Shown here: in pieces, positions 54,690 through 63,832 of the stretch | Position numbering within the stretch: the first letter of the stretch is position 1 | Layout: each line of letters starts with the position of its first letter | Source of the DNA: CAZYQW01 sp964649825 | GTDB lineage: Bacteria > Planctomycetota > B15-G4 > JADJEK01 | Length of the DNA stretch: 64,000 nt | Assembly: GCA_964649825.1 (NCBI GenBank) | Contig: CAZYQW010000141.1 | Coordinates: forward strand, 33,603-97,602 | Direction: 5' to 3' | Program-made: the position numbers and the translations under genes | Notes under the pieces: generated by a model | What the model saw: only the letters and a program-made list of their open reading frames with translations | The model's database searches: none | What the model was told of the DNA's origin: nothing

Positions 54690-57251
54690 TCACTCGAAGG
54701 CCACGGTGCGCGGATTGCTCCCGATCACCTCGCCCGAGCTGCCGACCGTGTAGGACGCGAACGTAACGGACGCTCCCGGCAACGACGGCAGAGCCGGCAC
54801 CGTGATGCCCAGGCTCCACGCGCCGTTCGCGCCAAACGTCGACGTGACGACGGGCGCAAAGAGCGGCAAGCCGTTGATCCCGGTGATCACGAGCAACCCC
54901 GGGGCTCCGAAGTCGCCGCCCGTGGTCTCGAACGAGAGCGGCTCGCCAGCCGCGGGGTGATTATAGAACGTATACAGCGCGACCTTCCCCAGCGGGTAGA
55001 TGTTCACGCTGCCGAGCGGCGCCGTACCGGCCTCGAATGCCGCAACATAGCCTTCGTCCACCGCGAGCGAGACGCCCAGCCGGTCCCCGGGAAAGGACGA
55101 TGCATGATGCAGTCGCTGCACCCGCGACCATGAGCCGTTCACATAGCGAAGCTGATACACCGCGCCGCAGTCGAAGTCGCTCCCGACGCCGATCACGGCT
55201 TCCGTTCCGCGCATTTCGACGTCCGTTCCGAAGCGAAGCGCGCCCAGATGGTCCGCGTGGAGGATGTCCACCTCGGTCCACGTCGTTCCCGTCCGCTCGA
55301 AGGCGTAGACCGCCCCCAGTTGGATCGTCGATGTGCCCGCGTCCGGAGCCCCGACCAGCACCCGATCACCCTGGAGCGAAACCGCCGCGCCCAGGTGGTC
55401 GAACAGGGTCGAGTTCGATCCCTTCAGGACGGCCTCCAGGTTCCAGGTTCCGGCGCTCTTCCGATAGACGAACGCGGCCCCCGCCTGATGGGTGGGGGTC
55501 CAAGTGTACGGAGCGCCCACGACGAACGTGTCGCCGTCGATCGACACGTCGGTCCCGAATTCCCCGGGCGATTCTCCTGCCGGTCCCGACGGAACGATGA
55601 GCTGCGTCGTGGACCACTGGCCATTGCTCGACTTCTCGAGCACGGCCACTCGTCCGACGTGATTGTCCGGGCCATCCGCCCCGACCACGGCGACGTCCCC
55701 CTGCATCGCGATGGAAGATCCGAACTCATAGGTCTCGGGAAATGGGGAGTCGATGACCTGACTCGCCGACCAAGCGCTCCCGTTCCATTGCAGCACGTGT
55801 ACGCGACCACGCCCTTGGAGCTCGGTGCGGGCGCCGACCATCGCCACCTCTCCCTGGACCGCGACCGCGCTGCCGTACTGACCGCCAGCTACGGTTCCCG
55901 CGATCTTGATCTCATTGGCCCAGGCTCCTCCTGATCGTCGATATGCGTAGACGGCTCCCGTGTTCGGTGCGCCCGTGTCCTCGCCCCTGACCCCGAGCAG
56001 CAGGTGGCCTCCGTCCATGGCAACGCGACCGCCGACGGGGCTGCCCGAGGGGTTCGCCGCGGGGATGATCTTCTGAGCCTCCGCCTCGAACGTCTCGACC
56101 TCTGGGTTCGATACGGAAAAGAAGTAGACCTCACCCGTCAGTCCGGCGCTCTCGATGATCGTGTCGCCTGAAAGGTCGATCGAACCCAGGAACGACTGGC
56201 CCGACATGCCCTCCGCATCCGCGAAGCTCTGGATGTATTCCCACGATCCGGCTTGTTTCTCGTACACGTGGATCGCACCCGAGTGTTCGGCCACGACGTC
56301 GTCGCTCGGATGGCTGATCGCCACTCGCGACCCGTCCAGGGCTGCGATCCTCGAGCCACCGTGCGGAAGCACCTGTGCGAGGTTCCATTGACTGCCCACC
56401 CGTTCGAACACGACGACGCCTTGGACGAACACCGTGCCCGGCCAGCTTGCAACGAGGGTCGAGCCGTCGAAGTCGATGGACTGGCCGAACTTGTCGTTGG
56501 TGGCGAGGACCGGCGGGTAGAGCGTCGCTTGAAGCGACCACGCGGTACCCGTCCACTGGTAGATGTAGACGCGTCCGCTCCCCAGCACCAAGGGCTGGGT
56601 GGTCGACTCGCCGATGGCAATGAGATCTCCAGCGATCGCGGCCGACCGACCGAAATCCCGGATCTCCGGCGTCGGAGGTACGCCGATCTTCTGCTCCAGC
56701 ACCCAGGTGCTTCCATTGAACGAATAGACGTAGACCGCCTCATTGTCGGGCGGACCGCCGGGAGCCCCGACGATCAGACGACCGCCGTCGGCATCGACCG
56801 TCCGTCCGAAGCCGAGGCCTCCGTCGGTCGCGACGATCTGCTGCTCCTGGACCCACGTCGTGCCGCTGCGGCGAAAGACATAGGCGGAACCCGTACCGCC
56901 GCTCGCCACCATGCGGGAGCCGACCACGGCAACGTCACCGTCGATGACCGCCGCGCTGCCGAATTCCTCGAGGGGGGTCGATCCGATCGGTACCACGATC
57001 TGATGCTCGATCCATCGACCGGCGACGCGTCGCAGGAAGATCGCGGCGGCCGGCGACGCCCCGCTGCTCCAATTTCGCGTCGCGAGCGCCCACTCCCCGT
57101 CGACGGCGACGGCCCCGATCGGCGCGGACTCGGTGGGATCATTCCCCGGGAGGATCGTGAGCGGCGTGAAGCACGGGCACTGCGCGACCGCGGTTGGGGC
57201 GGCGACGACCGAGAGCGTGGCCAGGATCAGGGGGACGAAGAGTCGATACAT
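54690..57251 (-). CDS. Secreted FG-GAP repeat protein
   Basis: The protein has 853 residues from the ATG at 57251, with GGAG nine bases upstream. The signal peptide core is LFVPLILATLSVVAA and ends near AVAQ. The body is a series of about ten repeats of 45-60 residues. Each has the pattern FGxSVA-x-GDxxVVGAP followed by AYVFxRxGxTW, as in VDADGGRLIVGAPGG and VSIDGDTFVVGAPYT. These FG-GAP units build integrin-like beta-propellers that are usually extracellular. The final 110 residues form a separate beta domain ending GSNPRTVAFE, perhaps a sorting or anchoring module. It is first of a minus-strand run with the next propeller protein. Confidence 0.85.
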   Translation of the reverse strand: MYRLFVPLILATLSVVAAPTAVAQCPCFTPLTILPGNDPTESAPIGAVAVDGEWALATRNWSSGASPAAAIFLRRVAGRWIEHQIVVPIGSTPLEEFGSAAVIDGDVAVVGSRMVASGGTGSAYVFRRSGTTWVQEQQIVATDGGLGFGRTVDADGGRLIVGAPGGPPDNEAVYVYSFNGSTWVLEQKIGVPPTPEIRDFGRSAAIAGDLIAIGESTTQPLVLGSGRVYIYQWTGTAWSLQATLYPPVLATNDKFGQSIDFDGSTLVASWPGTVFVQGVVVFERVGSQWNLAQVLPHGGSRIAALDGSRVAISHPSDDVVAEHSGAIHVYEKQAGSWEYIQSFADAEGMSGQSFLGSIDLSGDTIIESAGLTGEVYFFSVSNPEVETFEAEAQKIIPAANPSGSPVGGRVAMDGGHLLLGVRGEDTGAPNTGAVYAYRRSGGAWANEIKIAGTVAGGQYGSAVAVQGEVAMVGARTELQGRGRVHVLQWNGSAWSASQVIDSPFPETYEFGSSIAMQGDVAVVGADGPDNHVGRVAVLEKSSNGQWSTTQLIVPSGPAGESPGEFGTDVSIDGDTFVVGAPYTWTPTHQAGAAFVYRKSAGTWNLEAVLKGSNSTLFDHLGAAVSLQGDRVLVGAPDAGTSTIQLGAVYAFERTGTTWTEVDILHADHLGALRFGTDVEMRGTEAVIGVGSDFDCGAVYQLRYVNGSWSRVQRLHHASSFPGDRLGVSLAVDEGYVAAFEAGTAPLGSVNIYPLGKVALYTFYNHPAAGEPLSFETTGGDFGAPGLLVITGINGLPLFAPVVTSTFGANGAWSLGITVPALPSLPGASVTFASYTVGSSGEVIGSNPRTVAFE

Positions 57252-57493
57252 GGGGTCGTACTCCAAGCTGGAACCGACAGAGGATCGCTCACCGATGAAC
57301 ACCTGGGCGCCAGCCCAACGGTTCGAACCGCGGCGATCCCGTCGTTGTATTTGTCGCAGCCACCCGCCGTGACGGTCAGATTCTGGATTAGTTTTTCGGT
57401 CCTGGGGGATTGGATCGCGCGGACCACCGGGGCCACGTCACCCACGAACGTCGATCGTTGGCACCCAACACCGGTGCTCGGCGGAGGTTAGGT

Positions 57494-57568
<75 letters not shown>

Positions 57569-57879
57569 TTCTCCGCGTCTGCGAAGCGCGCGATGCTAGC
57601 GATGAGCCCGCGCGCATGCAACGGCCGATGCCGCTCCCCCGCGTTCCAGGGGAACCAGACGACGTTCCAGCGCGGCCGGATCGGCGGTCCAGAGGGCGCC
57701 GTGGCCCGCTGCCGTTCCGACCGGGTTCTCGATCTGCATGCAGCACTGGTTCATCGATTCTGCGGGATCGGCCGGGTTCGCTGCGTCGAACGGACTGCTC
57801 GTCTCGTCACGCAGCCGTGAGCCGAGGGCGGCCCCCGGAGCGCGGACGGCGGGGAGAGCGACTCTGGTAACTTGCCGGG
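57569..57879. other. Region between tRNA-Thr and the five-heme cytochrome, 311 bases
   Basis: Apart from the possible tRNA promoter at its left end, I see no gene supported by a start signal. A minus-strand frame is open across most of it, but its apparent start lies inside the cytochrome gene, and it has no ribosome binding site and no recognisable motif. The right end must contain the cytochrome promoter; no clear hexamers are visible. Confidence 0.45.
57593..57621 (-). promoter_or_regulatory. Possible sigma-70-type promoter for tRNA-Thr
   Basis: On minus, TTGCAT (57616-57621) and TAGCAT (57593-57598) are separated by exactly 17 bases. Transcription would then start about 10-18 bases before the tRNA 5' end at 57568. 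Each hexamer matches the consensus at three or four positions only, so this rests mainly on spacing and placement. Confidence 0.4.
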
Positions 57880-59538
57880 ATGTCGATCCCGCGCTCACCT
57901 CTCCTCCGGCCGCTCGTGACGCTCCTCCTGCTCACGGCCGCGGGACACGCCCGACAGGAGGAGCTCGCGGAGCTTCCGGCGGGGCCGCGCTGGGGTCGCG
58001 ACACCCTCTTCCCCGAGGACGCGAACGAGGTCTTCGCGACCGCGGACGGCTGTGCGAACTGCCACGGCCGCGAGCGGAACGCCGAGATCTTGGTCGGCCG
58101 GCACGGCGACGACGCGACGCCGCACGGCACGTGGCTCGCCACGACGATGGCGAACGCGGCGCGCGACCCGTACTTCCGCGCCCAGCTCGCGCGCGAGGTC
58201 GAGAGGAGCCCCGGCCGCGCGGTCGAGATCGAGCGCTCTTGCCTCGCTTGCCACGCGCCGATGGCGTTCCACACGGCGCGTCTCGCGAACCGTCCGGCGA
58301 CGCGTGCGCACGAGTTCGACGACGACCCGCTCGCGCTCGACGGCGTCTCCTGCACGGTCTGCCACCAGGCGCACGCGGGCGGGCTCGGCGACCCCGCGAG
58401 CTTCAACGGGCACCTCGACATCCGGCCCGGCCGCGTCGTCTTCGGGCCGTACGAGCAGCCGTCGTTCGGCTCGATGCTATCGCACACGGCGTACACCGCC
58501 GTACACGGGGAACACTTGAAGGAGTCGGCCCTCTGCGGCTCCTGCCACGTCCTCGAGTCGGCCCACGGGAGCGGCGCCCGGTTCCTCGAGCAGGCGACCT
58601 ATCTCGAGTGGCGCAACTCGTCGTACTCTGACGAGGGCGAGGCAGGGCATACCGAGAGCTCGCGGAGCTGCGGCGACTGCCACATGAAGGCGGTCGACGC
58701 CGTCGCGATCCGGCGCCCCGCCACCACCTACCCGTTCGACGTCTCGATCCGGCCGTCGGTCCACACGCACGCCACGGTCGGCGGGAATGCGTTCCTCCTC
58801 GACATGCTGCGGGAGAACCGCGACGCGTTCGGGGTCGTCGCCGCCGACGCCGACCTCGTGCGGGTCGCGAACGCGACGCGGGCGCAGCTCGCCCACGACA
58901 CGGCGCGGCTCGAGATCGCGAACTTCCGCACGACCGAGAGCCGGCTCCGGTTCGACGTCACGGTCGAGAACCTGACCGGACACAAGTTCCCGAGCGGCTA
59001 TCCGTCGCGGCGCGCGTGGCTCGACGTCGAGGTGCGCGTCGGCCGGCGGTCCGTCTTCCGCTCCGGCGCCTTCGCGCCGACGTTCGGCGACATCGAGGGC
59101 GTCGACGAGCCGTTCGCCGTCCCCCACCACGACCGGATCACCAAGGGCCGGCAGGTGCAGGTCTACGAGATGGTCGCCGCCGGTACGGACGGCGAGCCGA
59201 CGACGATCCTTTCCGACATGGTCGCGGTGAAGAAGGACAACCGGCTGCTCCCGAAGGGCTGGACCGCCGGCGGCCCCCACGCCGCCGAGACGGCGCCGGT
59301 CGGCGTGGACGGGGACGACGACTTCCGGGCGGGGTACGACACCGTCACCTACTCGGTGCGCCGGCCGCGCGGCCGCGCGGTCGTCGTGGCTCGGCTCTAC
59401 TACCAGCCGATCCCTCCGGGCTGGGCCGACGCGCTCTACGATTCGGAGACCCCCGAGGCCGAGGCGTTCACCGCCGCGTACCTCCGCGCCGACCCCGCAC
59501 CGGAGCTCGTCGCGAGCGCCGTGGCGCGCTCGCCGTGA
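57880..59538 (+). CDS. Secreted five-heme cytochrome c family protein
   Basis: The 552-residue protein has a signal peptide core LVTLLLLTAAG ending near HAR. Five CxxCH heme sites lie at Cys58, Cys121, Cys158, Cys219 and Cys264 (CANCH, CLACH, CTVCH, CGSCH, CGDCH), all in the first half. Extra histidines such as HTAYTAVHGEH could serve as distal ligands. The C-terminal half (about 330-550) is a beta domain with LTGHKFPSGYPSRRAWLDVEV, the HKFPSG signature I know from multiheme cytochromes related to cytochrome c-554 and nitrite/hydroxylamine-type proteins. It probably transfers electrons in the periplasm or at the outer surface. The substrate is unknown. Confidence 0.85.
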   Translation: MSIPRSPLLRPLVTLLLLTAAGHARQEELAELPAGPRWGRDTLFPEDANEVFATADGCANCHGRERNAEILVGRHGDDATPHGTWLATTMANAARDPYFRAQLAREVERSPGRAVEIERSCLACHAPMAFHTARLANRPATRAHEFDDDPLALDGVSCTVCHQAHAGGLGDPASFNGHLDIRPGRVVFGPYEQPSFGSMLSHTAYTAVHGEHLKESALCGSCHVLESAHGSGARFLEQATYLEWRNSSYSDEGEAGHTESSRSCGDCHMKAVDAVAIRRPATTYPFDVSIRPSVHTHATVGGNAFLLDMLRENRDAFGVVAADADLVRVANATRAQLAHDTARLEIANFRTTESRLRFDVTVENLTGHKFPSGYPSRRAWLDVEVRVGRRSVFRSGAFAPTFGDIEGVDEPFAVPHHDRITKGRQVQVYEMVAAGTDGEPTTILSDMVAVKKDNRLLPKGWTAGGPHAAETAPVGVDGDDDFRAGYDTVTYSVRRPRGRAVVVARLYYQPIPPGWADALYDSETPEAEAFTAAYLRADPAPELVASAVARSP

Positions 59539-59815
59539 GACCCCCTCCACCATCGATCCCCACGAGCCGGTCCTCGGGTCGGAGACCGAGAGGCCCATTC
59601 CATCGCTCTTCGTGCCGAGACCCGGGGCCGCGTGGTCGATCTGCCGCCATGGACTCTCGCGACAGCAGCTTGCAGTAGCCACGAGGAGGCTGTCCACCCC
59701 TCACGCCCAGGAGAAAAGCGTGCGTCGCGCCCCGGCAGGAACTCCCGCGGCCGCGCCGCCTCGCGCACCGACTTCGCGACGATCCAGAGCAACCGATCTG
59801 CCCGGAGGACACCAG

Positions 59816-60886
59816 ATGCGAGCTGCCCGAATGCACGGATACAACCAGCCCCTCGTTCTCGAGGACGTCCCGATCCCCGAGATCCGCCCCGACGAGGCGT
59901 TGATCAGGGTCACCGCCGCAGGCATGTGCCGGACCGATGTGCAGTTGATCGACGGCTACTTCCGCCCTTACGCCAAGATGCAGTTCCCGCTGACCCCGGG
60001 TCACGAGATCGCGGGCGAGGTCCACGCGATCGGGAGTCTCGTGAGCAGCACCGGGCTTCGCGAGGGTGATCGTGTCGTGGTCGTCGGCGGGTGGGGCGAC
60101 GGAACCTGCCGCCACTGCCAACAGGGCAACACGCACATCTGCGCGAACGGGAGCTGGCCCGGGTTCGGACCACACGGCGGCTATGCAGAGTACGTCCCGG
60201 TGCCCGCTCGCTATCTCATCAAACTGGATCCGCACATCGACCTCGAGCCGGAGGAGCTTGCGCCCCTCACCGACGCCGGTCTCACCCCCTATCGCGGCGT
60301 CAGGAAGCTGCTCGACGCCGGCGCGCTCGGACCGGACCGCGTCCTGGCCGTGTTCGGGATTGGCGGCCTCGGTTCGTACGCGGTCCAGTACGCGAAGCTC
60401 CTGGCGGGAGGCGCGGCCGTCGTCGCGTTCGCTCGCAACGAGGAGAAGCTCCAGGTCGCCAGGGAGTTCGGCGCCGACCACGTGATCAGCACCAGAGGCA
60501 AGACCCTCGCAGAGGTCCGCGAGGAGCTGGAGCGTGCGTGCGGGCAGCCCGAGCTCGACGCCGTCATCGACTGCGCCGGGGCCGAGGACGTGGTCCGGCT
60601 CGGCTTCGGGCTCCTCGGCATCGGCGGGCATTACGCGTCCGTCGGTCTGGTCGGCGATCGGATCGACATCCCGCTCTTCCCATTCGTCGCCAGGGAGTAC
60701 ACCTACCACGGGTCCTTCTGGGGGAACTACAACGACCTCTCCGAGGTTCTCTCGTTGGCGCAACAGGGGCGGCTGCGCCACTCCGTGAAGACCGTACTCT
60801 TCGACGACATCAACGAGAATGTCGAGATGCTGAGGAGTGGAGACATCGTCGGCCGCGCAGTCATCAAGTACCAGTCAGGTCCGTGA
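59816..60886 (+). CDS. Zinc-dependent alcohol dehydrogenase
   Basis: The 356-residue protein has GGAGG seven bases before the ATG. The catalytic zinc site is Cys38 (GMCRTD), His63-Glu64 (PGHE) and a later acidic or Cys ligand. The structural zinc lobe reads GDGTCRHCQQGNTHIC, giving Cys98, Cys101 and Cys109, with Asp95 where the first Cys is expected. An acidic residue at this position also occurs in the Sulfolobus alcohol dehydrogenase. The Rossmann domain has VFGIGGLGSYAVQYAK, with GxGxxG at 181-186. NAD(P)-dependent oxidation of primary or secondary alcohols in the cytoplasm is expected. It is unrelated to the adjoining cytochrome by sequence. Confidence 0.88.
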   Translation: MRAARMHGYNQPLVLEDVPIPEIRPDEALIRVTAAGMCRTDVQLIDGYFRPYAKMQFPLTPGHEIAGEVHAIGSLVSSTGLREGDRVVVVGGWGDGTCRHCQQGNTHICANGSWPGFGPHGGYAEYVPVPARYLIKLDPHIDLEPEELAPLTDAGLTPYRGVRKLLDAGALGPDRVLAVFGIGGLGSYAVQYAKLLAGGAAVVAFARNEEKLQVAREFGADHVISTRGKTLAEVREELERACGQPELDAVIDCAGAEDVVRLGFGLLGIGGHYASVGLVGDRIDIPLFPFVAREYTYHGSFWGNYNDLSEVLSLAQQGRLRHSVKTVLFDDINENVEMLRSGDIVGRAVIKYQSGP

Positions 60887-60894
60887 GGCCGCGC

Positions 60895-61098
60895 ATGCCC
60901 CGCATATCGGCTATTGTGATTCTCGTCGCGCACGCGGGGTGCGCAATGCGCAACGGAACGTCGCCAGGCGAGGCCACGGTCAACCGAGAGTGGCGCAACG
61001 GTGCGTTACGCGGCGGACGCCCAGCATTCGCGGAACGGAGCCAGGTGCAGCTCCCTGGCTCCCGGCGCCAGAGTCCCGCGGCTTCTCGCCGTCACTGA
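60895..61098 (+). CDS. Possible small lipoprotein, 67 residues
   Basis: An ATG eight bases after the dehydrogenase stop opens a frame beginning MPRISAIVILVAHAGCAM. The short hydrophobic core and HAGC just before Met18 resemble a lipoprotein signal with Cys16 as the lipidated residue. The remaining 50 residues are basic and polar with no recognisable domain. A 9-bp hairpin lies inside the frame, which could instead be the dehydrogenase terminator. GAGG occurs upstream of the ATG but only with short spacing. I consider it possible rather than likely. Confidence 0.35.
   Translation: MPRISAIVILVAHAGCAMRNGTSPGEATVNREWRNGALRGGRPAFAERSQVQLPGSRRQSPAASRRH
61037..61062 (+). terminator. 9-bp perfect hairpin downstream of alcohol dehydrogenase
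   Basis: GGAGCCAGG (61037-61045) and CCTGGCTCC (61054-61062) form a perfect stem with an 8-base loop, about 150 bases after the dehydrogenase stop. No T-tract follows. It overlaps the possible small lipoprotein frame, so only one of the two interpretations may be right. Confidence 0.4.
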
Positions 61099-61165
61099 CC
61101 GGAAGTGGTGGTGCGCACCCGCGAAAGTCTCTCCGCTGCAGCGCGGGATGAGGTAGACCCACGCC

Positions 61166-61804
61166 ATGAACTCGCACACAAAGAAAGACAGACGACTCCT
61201 GGCCACGCTGACCGGCGATCGGTTCCAGCCGGTACGGATCTACTACACGATCCCGGATCGCGCGTTCGTGACGCGGAAACTCCGGAAACTTCGGTGCATG
61301 GCCGAGGACCCCGGGGACGGTAGCTGGCAGTGGATCTTCAAGGACGAGGCCGCTTCAGTTCGATTCGGCGCTGGCTCCGGCGACGTACCGGATGAGAAGC
61401 GACCGATCGTCATCGGCCGGCTTCGGGTCCCGAAGGTCGGTGGGATGATGTTCGAGACGAACGCGATCCAGCGGGCGATCGAGGGAGCGCGGTTCTTCGG
61501 ACCTCGGCTGGGATCCGGAGTCGTGGCCATGAGGTGTCGCGTGGTCAACCGGTGGTTCACGGCGGACGAGGGACCACCCGGCGAGTTGATGAAGACCCTG
61601 GACCGGGACGTCACCGTCATCGATCCGCGCGCAGCCGAGGCGGAGTTCGCACGAGAGTTCGCAGGCGTTCGAACGCGCGGGAGGAGAGAACATGACCCGG
61701 AGAGATGTCACGGCGGCCAGGCTGGACGAGCTCATCGAGGAGGCAACGGTCGACGCCCACGACGAGGCGGAGCAGACCGCCGGCTTCTACACGATGCTCG
61801 ATGA
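61166..61804 (+). CDS. Conserved-looking hypothetical protein, 3' end possibly frameshifted
   Basis: The 212-residue protein begins MNSHTKKDRRLLATLTGDRF and includes VRIYYTIPDRAFVTRKLRKL, DGSWQWIFKDEAASVRF and RPIVIGRLRVPKVGGMMFET. This is mixed alpha/beta composition with normal codon use. I do not recognise the family. The last 40 residues or so (from about residue 174) turn strongly Arg/Gly-rich and lie over the start of the next gene. The overlap is 113 bases, far longer than the 4-base overlaps seen elsewhere. In the next frame there is a TGA at 61693-61695 that would overlap the ATG of the next gene, so a single-base shift near 61670 is a plausible explanation. Confidence 0.6.
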   Translation: MNSHTKKDRRLLATLTGDRFQPVRIYYTIPDRAFVTRKLRKLRCMAEDPGDGSWQWIFKDEAASVRFGAGSGDVPDEKRPIVIGRLRVPKVGGMMFETNAIQRAIEGARFFGPRLGSGVVAMRCRVVNRWFTADEGPPGELMKTLDRDVTVIDPRAAEAEFAREFAGVRTRGRREHDPERCHGGQAGRAHRGGNGRRPRRGGADRRLLHDAR

Positions 61805-62015
61805 GAACCTCACGCTGCCTTTCCGGACCGAGATCCTCGGCGTGGAGGTGGTCGTCGAGCGAGTGGAGATGACGGAGGACGAGAGGATCGTCGCGGTCTG
61901 CGCCCGGGACCGATCCCGCCAGCGCATCTCCATCCTCGACCTGCCCTTGCCGAGTCCGCCGCCACCCGGTTCCGAGTGGATCGCTGCCTTTCGGCGCTGG
62001 GCCCGAGGGAGATAG
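61692..62015 (+). CDS. Small acidic hypothetical protein
   Basis: The 107-residue protein has the strong ribosome binding site GGAGGAGAG three bases before its ATG. An N-terminal helix (RLDELIEEATVDAHDEAEQT) leads to FYTMLDENLTLPFRTEILGV, then strands VEVVVERVEMTEDERIVAVC and a Pro-rich LDLPLPSPPPPGSEWIAAFR end. I have seen this arrangement in short planctomycete proteins annotated as calcium-binding or unknown, but I cannot name a function. It probably forms a two-gene unit with the overlapping ORF upstream. It converges on the GT39-type gene five bases away. Confidence 0.75.
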   Translation: MTRRDVTAARLDELIEEATVDAHDEAEQTAGFYTMLDENLTLPFRTEILGVEVVVERVEMTEDERIVAVCARDRSRQRISILDLPLPSPPPPGSEWIAAFRRWARGR

Positions 62016-62019
62016 CCGG

Positions 62020-63681
62020 TCAGCGCGCTTTGGCGGCGTCCTTGCGGTGGACGTGGATGAACGGGCCGGGTCTCGCGAAGCCTTCGAAACCGGCATACGG
62101 CAGATAGATCTTGTCGTGGTCGTTGAAGACGGGGGAGACGTCCGAGGGCGAAAGGCCGCTCTCCAGGGGGGAGATCGTCGCCAGCGGCGACTTCAGGCCG
62201 TCGACGAGACGCGCTCGCACGTCCGGGTCGAGGCCGAGCCGCGGCTCGCCGCCGAAGTAGTAGCTGCCGTGGACGACGTAGTCGAACGCTTCCGTCAGGG
62301 CGCGCAGGGGATCCTCCGCGCCGGCGACGAGTCGCGCGACGGACGGATCGTCCTCGAACACGAAGCGGGGTCCGCGGCAGATCGCTGTCGCCGGCCGCGT
62401 GTACCACCCGAGCAGCAGGGCGCGCTCGCCGTCGGCGACCAGTGAATCGAGGTAGCGGGCGGCAGTCACGCGGGTGTCCTCCGACGCGAGGAGCCGATTC
62501 GACCGGACCACGCGCGCGGCGGAGACCGAGACGACCGCGGCGGTGAGCGCCGCGGCGAGCCAGACGCGCCGCGAACGACGCGCGGCGTGGGCGACCCGGT
62601 CGATCGCGACGGCCGCGAAGAGCGCGAGCAGCGGGACGAGCGGCAGCATGTACCGGGCATGGATGATCGTCCCGCTGCCCATGGCGACGTAGTACGTGAC
62701 GGCGAACGCGAGGAGGACCACCCCCTCCTTCGGCCGCCTCGCCGCGGTGACGAGCGCGCCCGCCGCCGCCGCGACGCAGAGCGGCGCGCCCAGACCGTAA
62801 CCCAGCGAGAGGGCGGCGTGCTGGATCCAGCCCCGGCGGACGAGGTCCGCCCCCGGACCCGCCGACGTCTTCGAGCGGATCTCCGTCCAGACCTCCGCGA
62901 CCAGGCGCGCGTGGTCGGCGACGGCGGCCGGACAGGCGAGCGCGAAGACGAGCAGAAACGACACCGTCGCCGTCGCGAGCATGAGGGCGAGCCGTCCGGG
63001 CCGACGCCGTGGATCGAACGCGAGGATGATCGCGACCGCGACGGGCGCGAGCAGCAGGAGCCCGGGGTACTTGATCGCGCACGCGAGGCCGGCGGCGGCG
63101 CCGGCCAGGGCCGGCCGACGCCAGGTCCGCGCGCCGAGCACGCGGAGGCTCGCGAGCAGGCCGGCGGTCACGATCAACGCAAGCGTCGTGTCGGTGACGC
63201 CGAAGTGCGAATCCCGCACGTGGAGGTGCGTCAAGGCGAGCAGGAACGCGGCGGTGAGGCCGACCGCGGAGGACGCGAGCGCGCGCCCGAGGAGGTAGAC
63301 GAAGATCAGCGTCAGCGTCCCCGACAGCGCGGAGAGAAGGCGCTGGATTCGATACGCGGTCCGGGAATCGAAGAGCCGCCCGTGCCGCGTGGCCTCGTCG
63401 TCGCCGCCCCGCACGGCGATCCGACGGATCACCGCGGTCGCCTGGGCGAAGAGCGGTGGGTAGTAGAGCGCGTCCGGTGTCCAGTCGCCCCGCAGCGCCC
63501 GGTTCGCCACATCCATGATCCGCGCCTCGTCCGGCCGCGCGAGGAGATGCGGGAGGCCGAAGTCGATGCCGTGGAGACGAACGGCCGCTCCGAGGACCAC
63601 GATCGCCGCGAGGCCGGCCCAGGTGCGTGCGGCCACGCGAGATCGGGGCGTCGGGTCGGCTCCGCGGGAGTCGGCGGCCAT
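62020..63681 (-). CDS. GT39/ArnT-like membrane glycosyltransferase
   Basis: The protein has 553 residues from the ATG at 63681. About ten hydrophobic helices fill residues 15-420 (for example WAGLAAIVVLGAAVRLHG, LIFVYLLGRALASSAVGLTA and LLLLAPVAVAIILA), followed by a soluble C-terminal domain of about 120 residues. The first periplasmic loop contains RPDEARIM, the acidic motif of GT-C enzymes of the PMT/ArnT type. A second conserved-looking segment is HARYMLPLVPLLALF. Such enzymes transfer sugars from polyprenyl-phosphate donors to protein, lipid A or glycans on the periplasmic side. Further ATGs upstream are in frame, but the sequence there looks non-coding. Confidence 0.82.
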   Translation of the reverse strand: MAADSRGADPTPRSRVAARTWAGLAAIVVLGAAVRLHGIDFGLPHLLARPDEARIMDVANRALRGDWTPDALYYPPLFAQATAVIRRIAVRGGDDEATRHGRLFDSRTAYRIQRLLSALSGTLTLIFVYLLGRALASSAVGLTAAFLLALTHLHVRDSHFGVTDTTLALIVTAGLLASLRVLGARTWRRPALAGAAAGLACAIKYPGLLLLAPVAVAIILAFDPRRRPGRLALMLATATVSFLLVFALACPAAVADHARLVAEVWTEIRSKTSAGPGADLVRRGWIQHAALSLGYGLGAPLCVAAAAGALVTAARRPKEGVVLLAFAVTYYVAMGSGTIIHARYMLPLVPLLALFAAVAIDRVAHAARRSRRVWLAAALTAAVVSVSAARVVRSNRLLASEDTRVTAARYLDSLVADGERALLLGWYTRPATAICRGPRFVFEDDPSVARLVAGAEDPLRALTEAFDYVVHGSYYFGGEPRLGLDPDVRARLVDGLKSPLATISPLESGLSPSDVSPVFNDHDKIYLPYAGFEGFARPGPFIHVHRKDAAKAR

Positions 63682-63832
63682 GGCGGGGATTCCGGCTCTC
63701 CGGTTTCTCGAAGCGAGGACGACATCGCCGATCGGACGGCTGCCAGCATACCGCCCCATCCCAGTGAACGGGGCTCGGGTCCGATTCTCGTCGCGGCCCG
63801 CCGGCGAGCCCGACGACGAGGACGCGCGACCC

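Noticed and set aside
57596..57898. A 100-codon minus-strand frame between the tRNA and the cytochrome
   Set aside because: Its start lies inside the cytochrome gene, it has no ribosome binding site, and it runs into the tRNA promoter region without any recognisable motif.
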